DNA of 7,306 bases from positions 1-7,306 of the forward strand of contig DVFW01000041.1 of assembly GCA_018713055.1 (NCBI GenBank), in the 5' to 3' direction. Made by a program: the position numbers and the translations under genes. Origin of the DNA: Scatavimonas merdigallinarum. GTDB taxonomy: Bacteria; Bacillota; Clostridia; Oscillospirales; Acutalibacteraceae. Shown here piece by piece: positions 1 through 6,053 of this stretch. The notes under the pieces are model-generated. The model had not been told where the DNA came from, ran no database searches, and worked only from the letters and a program-made list of their open reading frames with translations. Every line of letters starts with the position of its first letter. Position 1 is the stretch's first letter.

Positions 1-11
1 TTTATGTATAT

Positions 12-40
12 ACCATATCACATCCCCATAAAAATGTAAA
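12..40 (-). promoter_or_regulatory. Leftward sigma-A promoter firing off the left edge
   Basis: Read on the minus strand, a -35 box TTTACA (35-40) is followed by exactly 17 bases and a -10 box TATGGT (12-17). These match the consensus at 5/6 and 4/6 positions with ideal spacing. Transcription would start near positions 4-6 and run left out of the window, so a gene not shown here probably begins just beyond base 1. The 8-base palindrome GTATATAC (6-13) overlaps the end of the -10 box and the presumed start site, where a repressor operator would sit; the operator role is inference. The rest of 41-216 is AT-rich with T-runs and holds no gene I can support. Confidence 0.6.
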
Positions 41-541
41 GAGTAAATTTTTATGTTTTTTATTTTTTATTGGTTATATAGGTGAAAGCCGTCTTATAAG
101 TCTTTGTAAGTGTTTATAGAAAATGCTTGAAGTATCTTAAATAGGGCGACGTTGCCACACCTATAAGGGCAGAATAAAAGCATGTTGGTTCACGCCATTA
201 TGTTACGCAGTAGGGTTTAATAGGCCATACAAACAAAGGCTTTACAAGCATAAATGCTGATAGGGCAAGGCATTTCTTTACAATTGCCCTTTAACTCATA
301 AAATTTTTTATAAAATGCTCCATTCCTTTCTCTAAAACCGTTTCCATACAAAGTGTGGGCAATTAAAAAAAGCAAAGGAAATCCCGCCGCACCCAACGAA
401 ATGTCCCGGACAATCAAAGTTGCAATAATGGATGTAAAAAGTTCCGTAGCGTAGCAAGCACGGGAAAAGAGTCCCCTTTTTGTAAAATATACTGCATTTT
501 CGCTTGTTTGGAATATCCCAAACCCTTTAGCAAATTGGAAG

Positions 542-570
542 TTGTGTGGCAGAAAGTTTCTGCCACACAA
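542..570. repeat. Perfect 14-base inverted repeat around one base
   Basis: The left arm TTGTGTGGCAGAAA (542-555) is followed by G (556) and the exact reverse complement (557-570). As RNA it would form a stem of about 12 pairs with a small loop. There is no T-run on either side, so it is not a standard terminator. It lies inside the decayed leftward gene. The core TGCCACAC recurs once at 153-160 without its partner arm. It could be a remnant of a short palindromic repetitive element or a protein-binding site; the window does not decide. Confidence 0.75.
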
Positions 571-585
571 GTACTTCTAGCACCA

Positions 586-613
586 TTGAAAATGTTGTTC
601 TACTTTATATATA
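586..613 (+). promoter_or_regulatory. Possible rightward promoter for the deacetylase
   Basis: TTGAAA (586-591, 5/6 to the -35 consensus) is followed by 16 bases and TATATA (608-613, 4/6). It is the best rightward sigma-A-like match I found upstream of the deacetylase. If it is used, the mRNA would begin near 620 and carry a leader of about 315 bases that includes the inverted repeat at 697-727. In AT-rich DNA such matches arise by chance, so support is weak. Confidence 0.25.
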
Positions 614-663
614 CATTTTTTAAATATTCTTTAAGCACATTGCCCTGAAATGTCATTTTAGTT

Positions 664-670
664 CTCCTTT
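664..670 (-). promoter_or_regulatory. Ribosome binding site of the decayed leftward gene
   Basis: The minus strand reads AAAGGAG, 7 bases before the ATG at 656-654. It is as good as the sites of the intact genes in this window and is the main evidence that this ATG was once translated. Confidence 0.5.
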
Positions 671-696
671 ATTAAACAGTTTTAAGTCTCTGGTTC

Positions 697-727
697 TGCA
701 TAAAACTATTTAACATAGCCTTATGCA
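697..727. repeat. Imperfect inverted repeat in the divergent spacer
   Basis: The outer arms TGCATAA (697-703) and TTATGCA (721-727) and the inner arms CTAT (706-709) and ATAG (715-718) are symmetric about a 5-base loop (710-714). A 2x2 mismatch (AA against CC) separates them. It could be an operator for a dimeric regulator or an RNA stem with an internal loop. It lies in the leader of the leftward decayed gene and in the possible leader of the deacetylase. A smaller hairpin, TTCTTA-AGCG-TAAGAA, follows at 737-752. Confidence 0.45.
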
Positions 728-811
728 CTTAGATATTTCTTAAGCGTAAGAATGCCACCATTTTTATAACCACCTCACAAATCCCGATTTATCCATGCCT
801 GTACAATTAAA

Positions 812-820
812 ATTATAACA
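812..820 (-). promoter_or_regulatory. Extended -10 promoter element, leftward
   Basis: The minus strand reads TGTTATAAT, which is a perfect -10 TATAAT with the TGn extension that lets sigma-A promoters work without a good -35 box. No recognisable -35 lies 16-18 bases upstream. It points at the decayed leftward gene and would give it a leader of about 150 bases. Confidence 0.35.
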
Positions 821-921
821 CGCAAGTATGCCGTTTCCTATCTTTTTTATTACTTATGAAAGCTAAACCGTATTTCGAATTGTCCCTTTGCCTTTTAAGA
901 ATTGATCTTAGTACTAAATAT

Positions 922-925
922 GGAG
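922..925 (+). promoter_or_regulatory. Ribosome binding site fixing the deacetylase start
   Basis: GGAG lies 9 bases before the ATG at 935. The upstream in-frame alternatives (TTG at 902, ATG at 920 and 926) precede or overlap this site and have no ribosome site of their own, so 935 is preferred. Confidence 0.7.
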
Positions 926-934
926 ATGTCAACA

Positions 935-1813
935 ATGTATTTAAACCTGCACATCCGGAAGGGTATGGTGTGCGTTTTGTGCCTGGCTTTGGTCATTTTG
1001 GGCGGTATGTTCATGGTTTCCGGCAACGATCCCGCTGTTACCGCCAGCGCGCAGCCGGGCAAAGAACGCATAAACGTCCCTATCATTATGTACCATGCCA
1101 TACTAAAAGACCCGGCTTTACAAGGAGAATATGTAATTGACCCCAACACCTTTGAGACAGATTTAAAATACATAACGGAGCACGGATTTCATACCGTTGT
1201 GATGGCGGACCTGATTGATTACGTTTACAAAGGAAAGGATTTGCCTGAAAAACCGATCATGATCACCTTTGACGACGGTTATTACAACAATTACCTGTAT
1301 GCTTTTCCATTGTTGAAAAAATACAATTGTAAAATGGTTTTATCCCCCATTGGCATATATACCGACCAATATAGCAAAACCATAGATGTATCTGCCTACT
1401 ATTCCAACGCCACTTGGGAAAATTTGGAGGAAATGGCGCTTTCCGGCTATGTGGAGCTGCAAAATCATTCTTACAACCTGCATAAAAGATCCGGCGCGCG
1501 GCTCGGCGCAAAACAAAAAGCCGGAGAAAGCGAAGCAGAATACAAAGAAATACTTGCCGCAGATTTAAAAAAAGCGCAAGAACGTTTTCAGGATGAGCTT
1601 TCTGTCACACCCAACACATTTACCTATCCCTTTGGCGTGATCAGCAACGCTTCTTTGGATGTAATAAAGGAACTTGGCTTTAAAGCAACGCTCACTTGCG
1701 AAGAAAGAGTAAACAGCTTAACAAAAGGAGACAAAAAATGCCTTTACGGTCTTGGCCGTTATCTGCGGGGCAATCAAATGACAACCGAAGCCTTTTTTGC
1801 AAAATTTACATAA
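935..1813 (+). CDS. Exported polysaccharide deacetylase (NodB/CE4 family)
   Basis: This 292-residue protein should hydrolyse N- or O-acetyl groups from a cell-surface polysaccharide or peptidoglycan outside the membrane. It begins with a short basic stretch (R8, K9), a hydrophobic core (about 11-30) and a likely signal peptidase site after TASA (36-39); failure to cleave would leave a membrane anchor. The family lead-in VPIIMYHAI (48-56, H54) is followed by the NodB metal motif TFDDG (111-115, catalytic and metal Asp 113 and 114) and motif 2 HSYNLH (metal His 178 and 183). Motif 3 appears as TYPFG (230-234) rather than the classical RxPY, as is common in the YPYG-type branch. The classical C-terminal LxH motif is not obvious (LGRYLR region), so the exact substrate is open. 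The amidase gene follows after 85 bases on the same strand and may be co-transcribed. Family assignment is firm; the substrate is unknown. Confidence 0.92.
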   Translation: MYLNLHIRKGMVCVLCLALVILGGMFMVSGNDPAVTASAQPGKERINVPIIMYHAILKDPALQGEYVIDPNTFETDLKYITEHGFHTVVMADLIDYVYKGKDLPEKPIMITFDDGYYNNYLYAFPLLKKYNCKMVLSPIGIYTDQYSKTIDVSAYYSNATWENLEEMALSGYVELQNHSYNLHKRSGARLGAKQKAGESEAEYKEILAADLKKAQERFQDELSVTPNTFTYPFGVISNASLDVIKELGFKATLTCEERVNSLTKGDKKCLYGLGRYLRGNQMTTEAFFAKFT

Positions 1814-1862
1814 CAGCTTTGCAAAAGCGTTGCAATTGTGTCATAAGGCCATGTTTTTCGCA

Positions 1863-1868
1863 TATAAT
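1863..1868 (+). promoter_or_regulatory. Possible -10 box before the amidase
   Basis: A perfect TATAAT sits 30 bases before the amidase start. No good -35 is at the right distance: TTGTGT at 1836-1841 would need a 21-base spacer and GTGTCA at 1838-1843 a 19-base one. It also lies inside an imperfect inverted repeat (TAAgGCCAT at 1844-1852 with ATGGCTTA at 1867-1874). The amidase may therefore have its own promoter or be read through from the deacetylase. A small hairpin at 1819-1835 (TTGCAA arms) lacks a T-run and is not a clear terminator. Confidence 0.3.
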
Positions 1869-1883
1869 GGCTTAAGAAATAAC

Positions 1884-1888
1884 AGGAG
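1884..1888 (+). promoter_or_regulatory. Ribosome binding site of the amidase
   Basis: AGGAG lies 10 bases before the ATG at 1899 but only 4 bases before an in-frame TTG at 1893. ATG at 1899 is therefore the better start. Confidence 0.65.
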
Positions 1889-1898
1889 ATGATTGCCA

Positions 1899-2444
1899 AT
1901 GCCGTCTGTATTTATTAGCCCGTCCACACAGGAATTTAACCCATATGTGGACGGTGGAAACGAAGAATATTATATGAACCTGGTGGCCGACGAAATGATC
2001 CCCTATCTGGTTGCAAGCGGCATCACAGTGGGGCGTAACAATCCAAACGAAAGTCTGCGCCAGGCTATCAATTTATCAAACGCCGGAAATTACGATCTGC
2101 ATCTGGCTCTGCATTCCAACGCCGCACCGCCCAATCTGTCAGGCCAAATTCAGGGCACGGACGTATATTATTATACAAACAGCCAACGCGGGCGGGCCGC
2201 TGCAGATATTATTGCCAACAACTTTAAAGCAATTTATCCCGACCCTGCACGTGTAAAAACTGTGGGCAGCACAAGCCTTGCAGAATTGCGTATGACAAAA
2301 GCGCCCGCCGTACTGATAGAAATTGCCTACCATGACAATCCACAAGATGCACAGTGGATCCGCGACAACATTGGGTTGATTGCAAGAAACCTTGCTTTGT
2401 CTGTAACAGAATATCTGGGCGTGCCATTTGTAGAACCGCAATAG
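1899..2444 (+). CDS. N-acetylmuramoyl-L-alanine amidase, Amidase_3 type, leaderless
   Basis: This 181-residue, single-domain protein should cut the bond between N-acetylmuramic acid and L-alanine in peptidoglycan using a zinc ion. It matches the Amidase_3 fold throughout: strand-1 motif VFISPSTQEF (4-13), zinc-ligand Glu in GGNEEYYMN (E22 or E23), zinc His in LHLALHSNAA (H72), and the late catalytic Glu in VLIEIAYHDN (E141). The first zinc ligand, usually the His of a DPGHGG-like loop, is absent: the loop reads SPSTQEF. I recall SPSTQEFNPY as recurring in clostridial relatives, so this is probably a subfamily trait rather than decay, but metal binding may differ. There is no signal peptide, transmembrane segment or wall-binding repeat, unlike typical exported autolysins. 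Leaderless amidases of this type can act in mother-cell lysis (as CwlC in Bacillus) or need a lysis or escape route. Context with a deacetylase supports a wall role. ATG 1899 is chosen for its spacing to AGGAG. Confidence 0.88.
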   Translation: MPSVFISPSTQEFNPYVDGGNEEYYMNLVADEMIPYLVASGITVGRNNPNESLRQAINLSNAGNYDLHLALHSNAAPPNLSGQIQGTDVYYYTNSQRGRAAADIIANNFKAIYPDPARVKTVGSTSLAELRMTKAPAVLIEIAYHDNPQDAQWIRDNIGLIARNLALSVTEYLGVPFVEPQ

Positions 2445-2471
2445 GCAAAAGGCAGCGCGCTGTTTAAGATT

Positions 2472-2505
2472 AAAACAGGCGTACCAACTGGTACGCCTGT
2501 TTTTT
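2472..2505 (+). terminator. Strong bidirectional intrinsic terminator
   Basis: A perfect 14-pair stem (2472-2485 with 2490-2503) closes a 4-base AACT loop and runs into a T-tract (2500-2505) on the plus strand. On the minus strand the stem ends in TTTT followed by AATCTT, a weaker but usable tail. It lies 27 bases after the amidase stop and 83 bases past the permease stop, so it can end both converging transcripts. The remaining 2506-2588 holds no gene. Confidence 0.93.
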
Positions 2506-2588
2506 CATTGAAAAGATTCGTTTTTACATAAAAAACACACAGCTTGCAAGAGTATATCCCATGGTCTGTACGGGGCTCACAGGACTGC

Positions 2589-5500
2589 TTATTCAATAGA
2601 TTTTAAAGATTCCACCATGCTCACAGCCTTCATCTTATAATACATCAGCCAGTTTACCAGCAAAGAAAACAGCGCTGTAAGGCCTGTGGCCCATAAGAAA
2701 GTAGCAGGATAAATCTCTCTGCCAAACATGACCTTATCTATTTCCACCGTTTGTATAATAAAGCCTGACAATACAACCCCCAAAAGCAGTCCAACTAGAA
2801 TGCCGACCAGCGTAAGAACAATATTTTCGCGGTATACGTAGGCGCTGACTTCTTTATTATAAAACCCGAGCACCTTAATCGTCGCAATTTCTCTGACGCG
2901 CTCCGCAATATTAATATTGGTCAGGTTATAAAGCACCACAAAGGCCAGCGCACCGGCACAAATGATCATAACAGAGACAATCATATTCAAGCTTTCTATC
3001 ATATCTTTAAAGTTATTAACCCCTGCGCTTGTAAATGAAACGGCCGCTACATCGTCACGGCTGAGCATATCCTGTGCAAAATCTTCCTGCACACTTTCAT
3101 CGCTGCTGTTTGTTACAGCTAAAATCATATTGAAGGTTGGCTCTTCTTCACATGTTTTCTCATAAACCTGCGGTGAAAGAAAAATATACCCATATATATA
3201 ATTTTCACAAATTCCCGTTATCGGCACGCTATATGTATGGTTGTCTTCGTTGGAAAAGATGATCTCATCCCCCACTTGCAAATGTAAGGTAGACGCCAGT
3301 TTTTCCGTCACCACTGCGCCCTCGTCGGAAAGCACAATGGGGGTTTGGCTTTCTCGCTCATGCAGGTCAATCATCGTTTTCATATCACCGGCATTTTGCG
3401 GGACCATTATGTAAACCTCATCCACCGTATCCTTTGCATTGGAAGAGGAAGCTTTAACAGCTGTCTGGTTAACACGGATCGCATTTTCGACACGGCTGTC
3501 GGCAATTACATCATTATACAGCATCTGTGTCTGTTCTAAAGTGCCGGCTGTTTTTGTAACAAGGATCGTGTCATATTTGTGAATGTCTGTAAATTGCTTA
3601 TCTACAATAACTCCTATGGAATCCTTAAGGGCAAACGCAGCCACAATCAATGCCGTGCAACCTGCAACACCCAGCACGGTCATGAGAAAACGTGCTTTAT
3701 ATCGCAGTAAATTTCTTGCCGTTACCTTCGAGGTAAAGCCCATTTTATTCCATAAAAACGGGATTCGTTCCAGCAAAATACGCTTACCCGCTTTGGGTGC
3801 TTTAGGTCGCATCAGGGCTGCCGGCTTTATTCGCAGTTCCCTGCGGCAGGTCACAAACGCCACTGTTGTTGTACAAACCAGCGCCGCCGCTATGCCGATT
3901 GCCATATAGCCCCATGGCATAACAAAAACCAGCGGCATCAAAGCGTACATCATACAATAGGCGTTAAAAATAACGTTTGGTAAAATTACAAGCCCTAATG
4001 TTATGCCGACAAGGCATCCTGCAAGCCCTGCAAGCGTTGCATAAATAATATATTTGGCGGCGATGCTCTCAGAAGCATACCCCAGCGCTTTGAGCGTGCC
4101 GATCTCTGTTCTGCGCTCTTCTACCAGGCGCGTCATCGTCGTCAGGCATACAAGCGCCGCAACCAGGAGGAAAAACAATGGAAAAACGGCTGCTACCGCA
4201 TCAATTCTGTTTGTATCCTCCAAAAACGTTGCATACCCCGGATTGTCATCCCTTGTAAACACATACCACTGTATATTGTTGTATGCCTCCAGTTCTTCCT
4301 GCGCGTCGTTTAATTTTTGTTCTGCTTTTGCAAGCTCCCGCTGCGCTTTCTCCCGCGCTTCTTCAAGCTCCTGCTTTCCGGTTTCCAGTTGTGCAAGGCC
4401 AGACTCCTTTTGTTTTTCAAGTTCCTGCCTGCCGGCTTCCAGTTGCGTCTTGCCGTCTGTCAGCTGCTGCTGCGCGTCTGCAAGCTGTTGTTTACCGTCG
4501 TTCTCTGCCGCAGACAAGGCATTTTTTGCGTTTTCCAGCTGCGCCAGCCCTGCATCAATCTGCTGTTTGGCCAGGGCCAGTTCCCGGGCGCCTTGCTCTT
4601 TCTGCTGTGCAAGCGTATCTTTTCCGGCGTCTATCTCCCTTTTTGCATCAAGTAGCTGCTGCTCTCCATCTGCAAGCTGCTGTCGGCCGTAATCAATTTC
4701 GCGCTGGTAGGCCGCAATCAGTTCCTTTGCTTTTTTCAGGCTTTCCTTGAGCTGTTCGGCCTGTTCGCCTGTTGCATTCTGCAGCTGTTCCTCCAGGTAT
4801 ATAATGTTTTTTGAAACTTCATTTAAAAGCCCCTGCGTAATTTCCAGCTTATCAAGCGTCTGTGGCTTTGTATAGGTGTAAAATTCCTCATAAGCTTTTT
4901 CATACTCTTCCTGCGCCTGCTCAAGTTGCTGCTGTGCAGCGGCAATTTGCTCATCATATTCCCTTTTTCCCTGTTCATACTGCAGCTGTGCTTTTTCAAG
5001 TTCCTGTTCTAATGCCAGAATCTGCTCTTGCCCCTGCTGCATCTGCTCGTAAAATTCTGTTATAGCGCCGGGCAGGCTTTCCTGCCCCTGCTCCAACTCC
5101 TCCTGCGCATCCTCCAATTCCTTTTCCGCCTGTGCGATTCCGTCGTCGTATTTTTCCTGCGCGTCTGTAAGCTCCCGTTCTGCTTTTTCAAGCTGCCGCC
5201 GCGCATTTTCTTTTTCCTTTTCATAGGTTTCTATCCCGTCTGCAAGCTCCTGGCGCGCGGGCGCTATATTCTCCTGGTCAAAAATTTCTATGCGGTCCTT
5301 TCCCAGCTCCTCCAATGCTTTTTTGCTGCTGTTCACAACCTCCTGGTAAGCCCCGTCAAACGGAGAACCGCCCTGCTTTGAATATTCCGTCACCGCATAA
5401 ATGTCTGTGTAACGCTCATATTTAAAATCCTGCGGCAAAATCATCATATACTGCGACACTTTGCCGTTTCCAATTGTAGTGGTGCCGCGCTCAAACGATA

Positions 5501-6053
5501 TATATACAGGCGACTGCACAATTCCCACTACCGTATATTGCAACGTATGCAGCACATCGGAAGCACTGGTATCGCCCATTTGTTCTTCAATACAGATGGT
5601 ATCGCCAATTTTAAAAGCTCCCTCATAGGAGCTTTTTTCAATTACAATTTCTCCCGACTTTTCCGGCAACCTTCCTTCCAGTAAGACCGGATCGTTTACC
5701 GGCTGGACGCTACCGCTTTCCTGCGGGAGAGACATCAGACGAACCACGTTTCCGGCGCCCTCTGTGCTGACAATCACATCTGCCGTATAGGCAAGCTGCG
5801 CCTGTACAATTCCGCGTTGTTTTTCTACCGCCTTGCGGTCTTCTTCGTCAAATCCCACTGTAGAAACCAGACGAAAATCCATTAGGTTTTGCTGTGCATA
5901 ATATGTACGCGCCGTCTGCACCATGGCAGGACTGGTTGCTTTTACACCAACAAAAAAACCCACGCCTAATCCTATAATAGCCAGGATGGAAAGAAAACGT
6001 GCCTTTGTCTGAGTAATTTCCCGAATGGTATTTTTTCGCAAAGATTTTGTCAT
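2589..6053 (-). CDS. FtsX-like ABC permease with giant extracellular coiled coil
   Basis: This 1154-residue membrane protein should pair with the ATPase encoded upstream as a type VII ABC complex that passes ATP-driven movement to its outer domains. It is two FtsX halves in tandem. Half one: KARFL and TM1 (17-37), an outer MacB-like domain (about 38-260), a Glu/Gln/Ala-rich coiled coil (about 262-590), a short WYVFTRDDNPGYATF linker (about 594-608), then TM2 (about 626-643), TM3 (666-692) and TM4 (712-733), with the cytoplasmic motif TEIGTLKALGY (649-659). Half two: KARFL and TM5 (786-808), outer domain (810-1020), TM6 (1024-1045), REIATIKVLGF (1054-1064), TM7 (1075-1102) and TM8 (1113-1138). 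The paired KARFL and EI(G/A)T(L/I)K(A/V)LG(Y/F) motifs show the duplication. The start is fixed by AAAGGAGG. Similar coiled-coil FtsX permeases occur in Clostridia without settled function; export of a lipid or peptide, or control of wall enzymes as FtsEX does, are both possible. Conserved motifs span both halves and I see no break. Confidence 0.93.
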   Translation of the reverse strand: MTKSLRKNTIREITQTKARFLSILAIIGLGVGFFVGVKATSPAMVQTARTYYAQQNLMDFRLVSTVGFDEEDRKAVEKQRGIVQAQLAYTADVIVSTEGAGNVVRLMSLPQESGSVQPVNDPVLLEGRLPEKSGEIVIEKSSYEGAFKIGDTICIEEQMGDTSASDVLHTLQYTVVGIVQSPVYISFERGTTTIGNGKVSQYMMILPQDFKYERYTDIYAVTEYSKQGGSPFDGAYQEVVNSSKKALEELGKDRIEIFDQENIAPARQELADGIETYEKEKENARRQLEKAERELTDAQEKYDDGIAQAEKELEDAQEELEQGQESLPGAITEFYEQMQQGQEQILALEQELEKAQLQYEQGKREYDEQIAAAQQQLEQAQEEYEKAYEEFYTYTKPQTLDKLEITQGLLNEVSKNIIYLEEQLQNATGEQAEQLKESLKKAKELIAAYQREIDYGRQQLADGEQQLLDAKREIDAGKDTLAQQKEQGARELALAKQQIDAGLAQLENAKNALSAAENDGKQQLADAQQQLTDGKTQLEAGRQELEKQKESGLAQLETGKQELEEAREKAQRELAKAEQKLNDAQEELEAYNNIQWYVFTRDDNPGYATFLEDTNRIDAVAAVFPLFFLLVAALVCLTTMTRLVEERRTEIGTLKALGYASESIAAKYIIYATLAGLAGCLVGITLGLVILPNVIFNAYCMMYALMPLVFVMPWGYMAIGIAAALVCTTTVAFVTCRRELRIKPAALMRPKAPKAGKRILLERIPFLWNKMGFTSKVTARNLLRYKARFLMTVLGVAGCTALIVAAFALKDSIGVIVDKQFTDIHKYDTILVTKTAGTLEQTQMLYNDVIADSRVENAIRVNQTAVKASSSNAKDTVDEVYIMVPQNAGDMKTMIDLHERESQTPIVLSDEGAVVTEKLASTLHLQVGDEIIFSNEDNHTYSVPITGICENYIYGYIFLSPQVYEKTCEEEPTFNMILAVTNSSDESVQEDFAQDMLSRDDVAAVSFTSAGVNNFKDMIESLNMIVSVMIICAGALAFVVLYNLTNINIAERVREIATIKVLGFYNKEVSAYVYRENIVLTLVGILVGLLLGVVLSGFIIQTVEIDKVMFGREIYPATFLWATGLTALFSLLVNWLMYYKMKAVSMVESLKSIE
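4407..4598 (-). repeat. Two 32-residue coiled-coil repeats in the permease
   Basis: Residues 486-517 and 518-549 each divide as 11+7+7+7 (EQGARELALAK, QQIDAGL, AQLENAK, NALSAAE; then NDGKQQLADAQ, QQLTDGK, TQLEAGR, QELEKQK). The next 11-residue unit, ESGLAQLETGK, starts at 550. The pattern repeats leucines and small residues (LxxGK, LxxAQ) in register. At the DNA level related words recur across the coiled coil, for example TCTGCAAGCT followed by GTTG, GCTG or CCTG. Confidence 0.7.

Larger units (their letters stand above)
217..656 (-). pseudogene. Decayed leftward gene, family not recognised
   Basis: On the minus strand an ATG at 656-654 has a well-placed AAAGGAG site (664-670, 7-base spacer), which argues that a real gene once started here. 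It encodes MTFQGNVLKEYLKNVYIK and then meets TAG (600-602). The same frame reads on for about 60 codons to TGA (414-416), and a second frame stays open from 570 to TAA at 217-219. That second frame has a hydrophobic, possibly membrane-spanning stretch (TSIIATLIV and GAAGFPLLFLIA). It has no ATG start; its only upstream start is a TTG inside a palindrome, with no ribosome site, directly after an in-frame stop. The pattern fits a gene broken by a nonsense change and a frameshift. The first 18 residues vaguely recall the lead-in of small P-loop kinase-like proteins, but no Walker A motif follows, so I assign no function. The 18-residue frame could instead be a real small peptide. Confidence 0.35.
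657..934. other. Non-coding spacer between decayed gene and deacetylase
   Basis: This AT-rich spacer separates the divergent leftward remnant from the rightward deacetylase. Apart from the promoter candidates, ribosome sites and the inverted repeats at 697-727 and 737-752 I see no gene. Open frames starting within it (856-1140 rightward, 1173-895 leftward) run into the deacetylase gene in other frames, lack ribosome sites and look like chance. No tRNA-like or known riboswitch-like pattern is apparent by eye. Confidence 0.6.

Noticed and set aside
469..490. GGGA...TCCC followed by TTTTT as a rightward terminator
   Set aside because: The stem is only 4 pairs with a 6-base loop and no rightward gene ends nearby.
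880..917. TTGCCT-18-TACTAA as a deacetylase promoter
   Set aside because: The -10 matches only 3/6 and transcription would begin inside the ribosome site, so the start would be almost leaderless without reason.
2139..2596. Leftward frames opposite the amidase (2441-2139, 2448-2224, 2596-2327)
   Set aside because: They overlap a gene with clear family motifs, cross the terminator and have no start signals.
4275..5272. Coiled-coil repeats considered as a CRISPR-like or tandem DNA repeat array
   Set aside because: The repeats are in-frame, imperfect and codon-structured with no unique spacers of constant length; they encode protein periodicity.
4054..5381. Several long rightward open frames opposite the permease (for example 4054-4692, 4283-4750, 5028-5381), rich in Ser, Cys and Ala or in Leu and Phe
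   Set aside because: They are mirror images of the Glu/Gln/Ala/Leu-rich coiled-coil codons, which rarely create stops on the other strand. They have no ribosome sites and low-complexity products.
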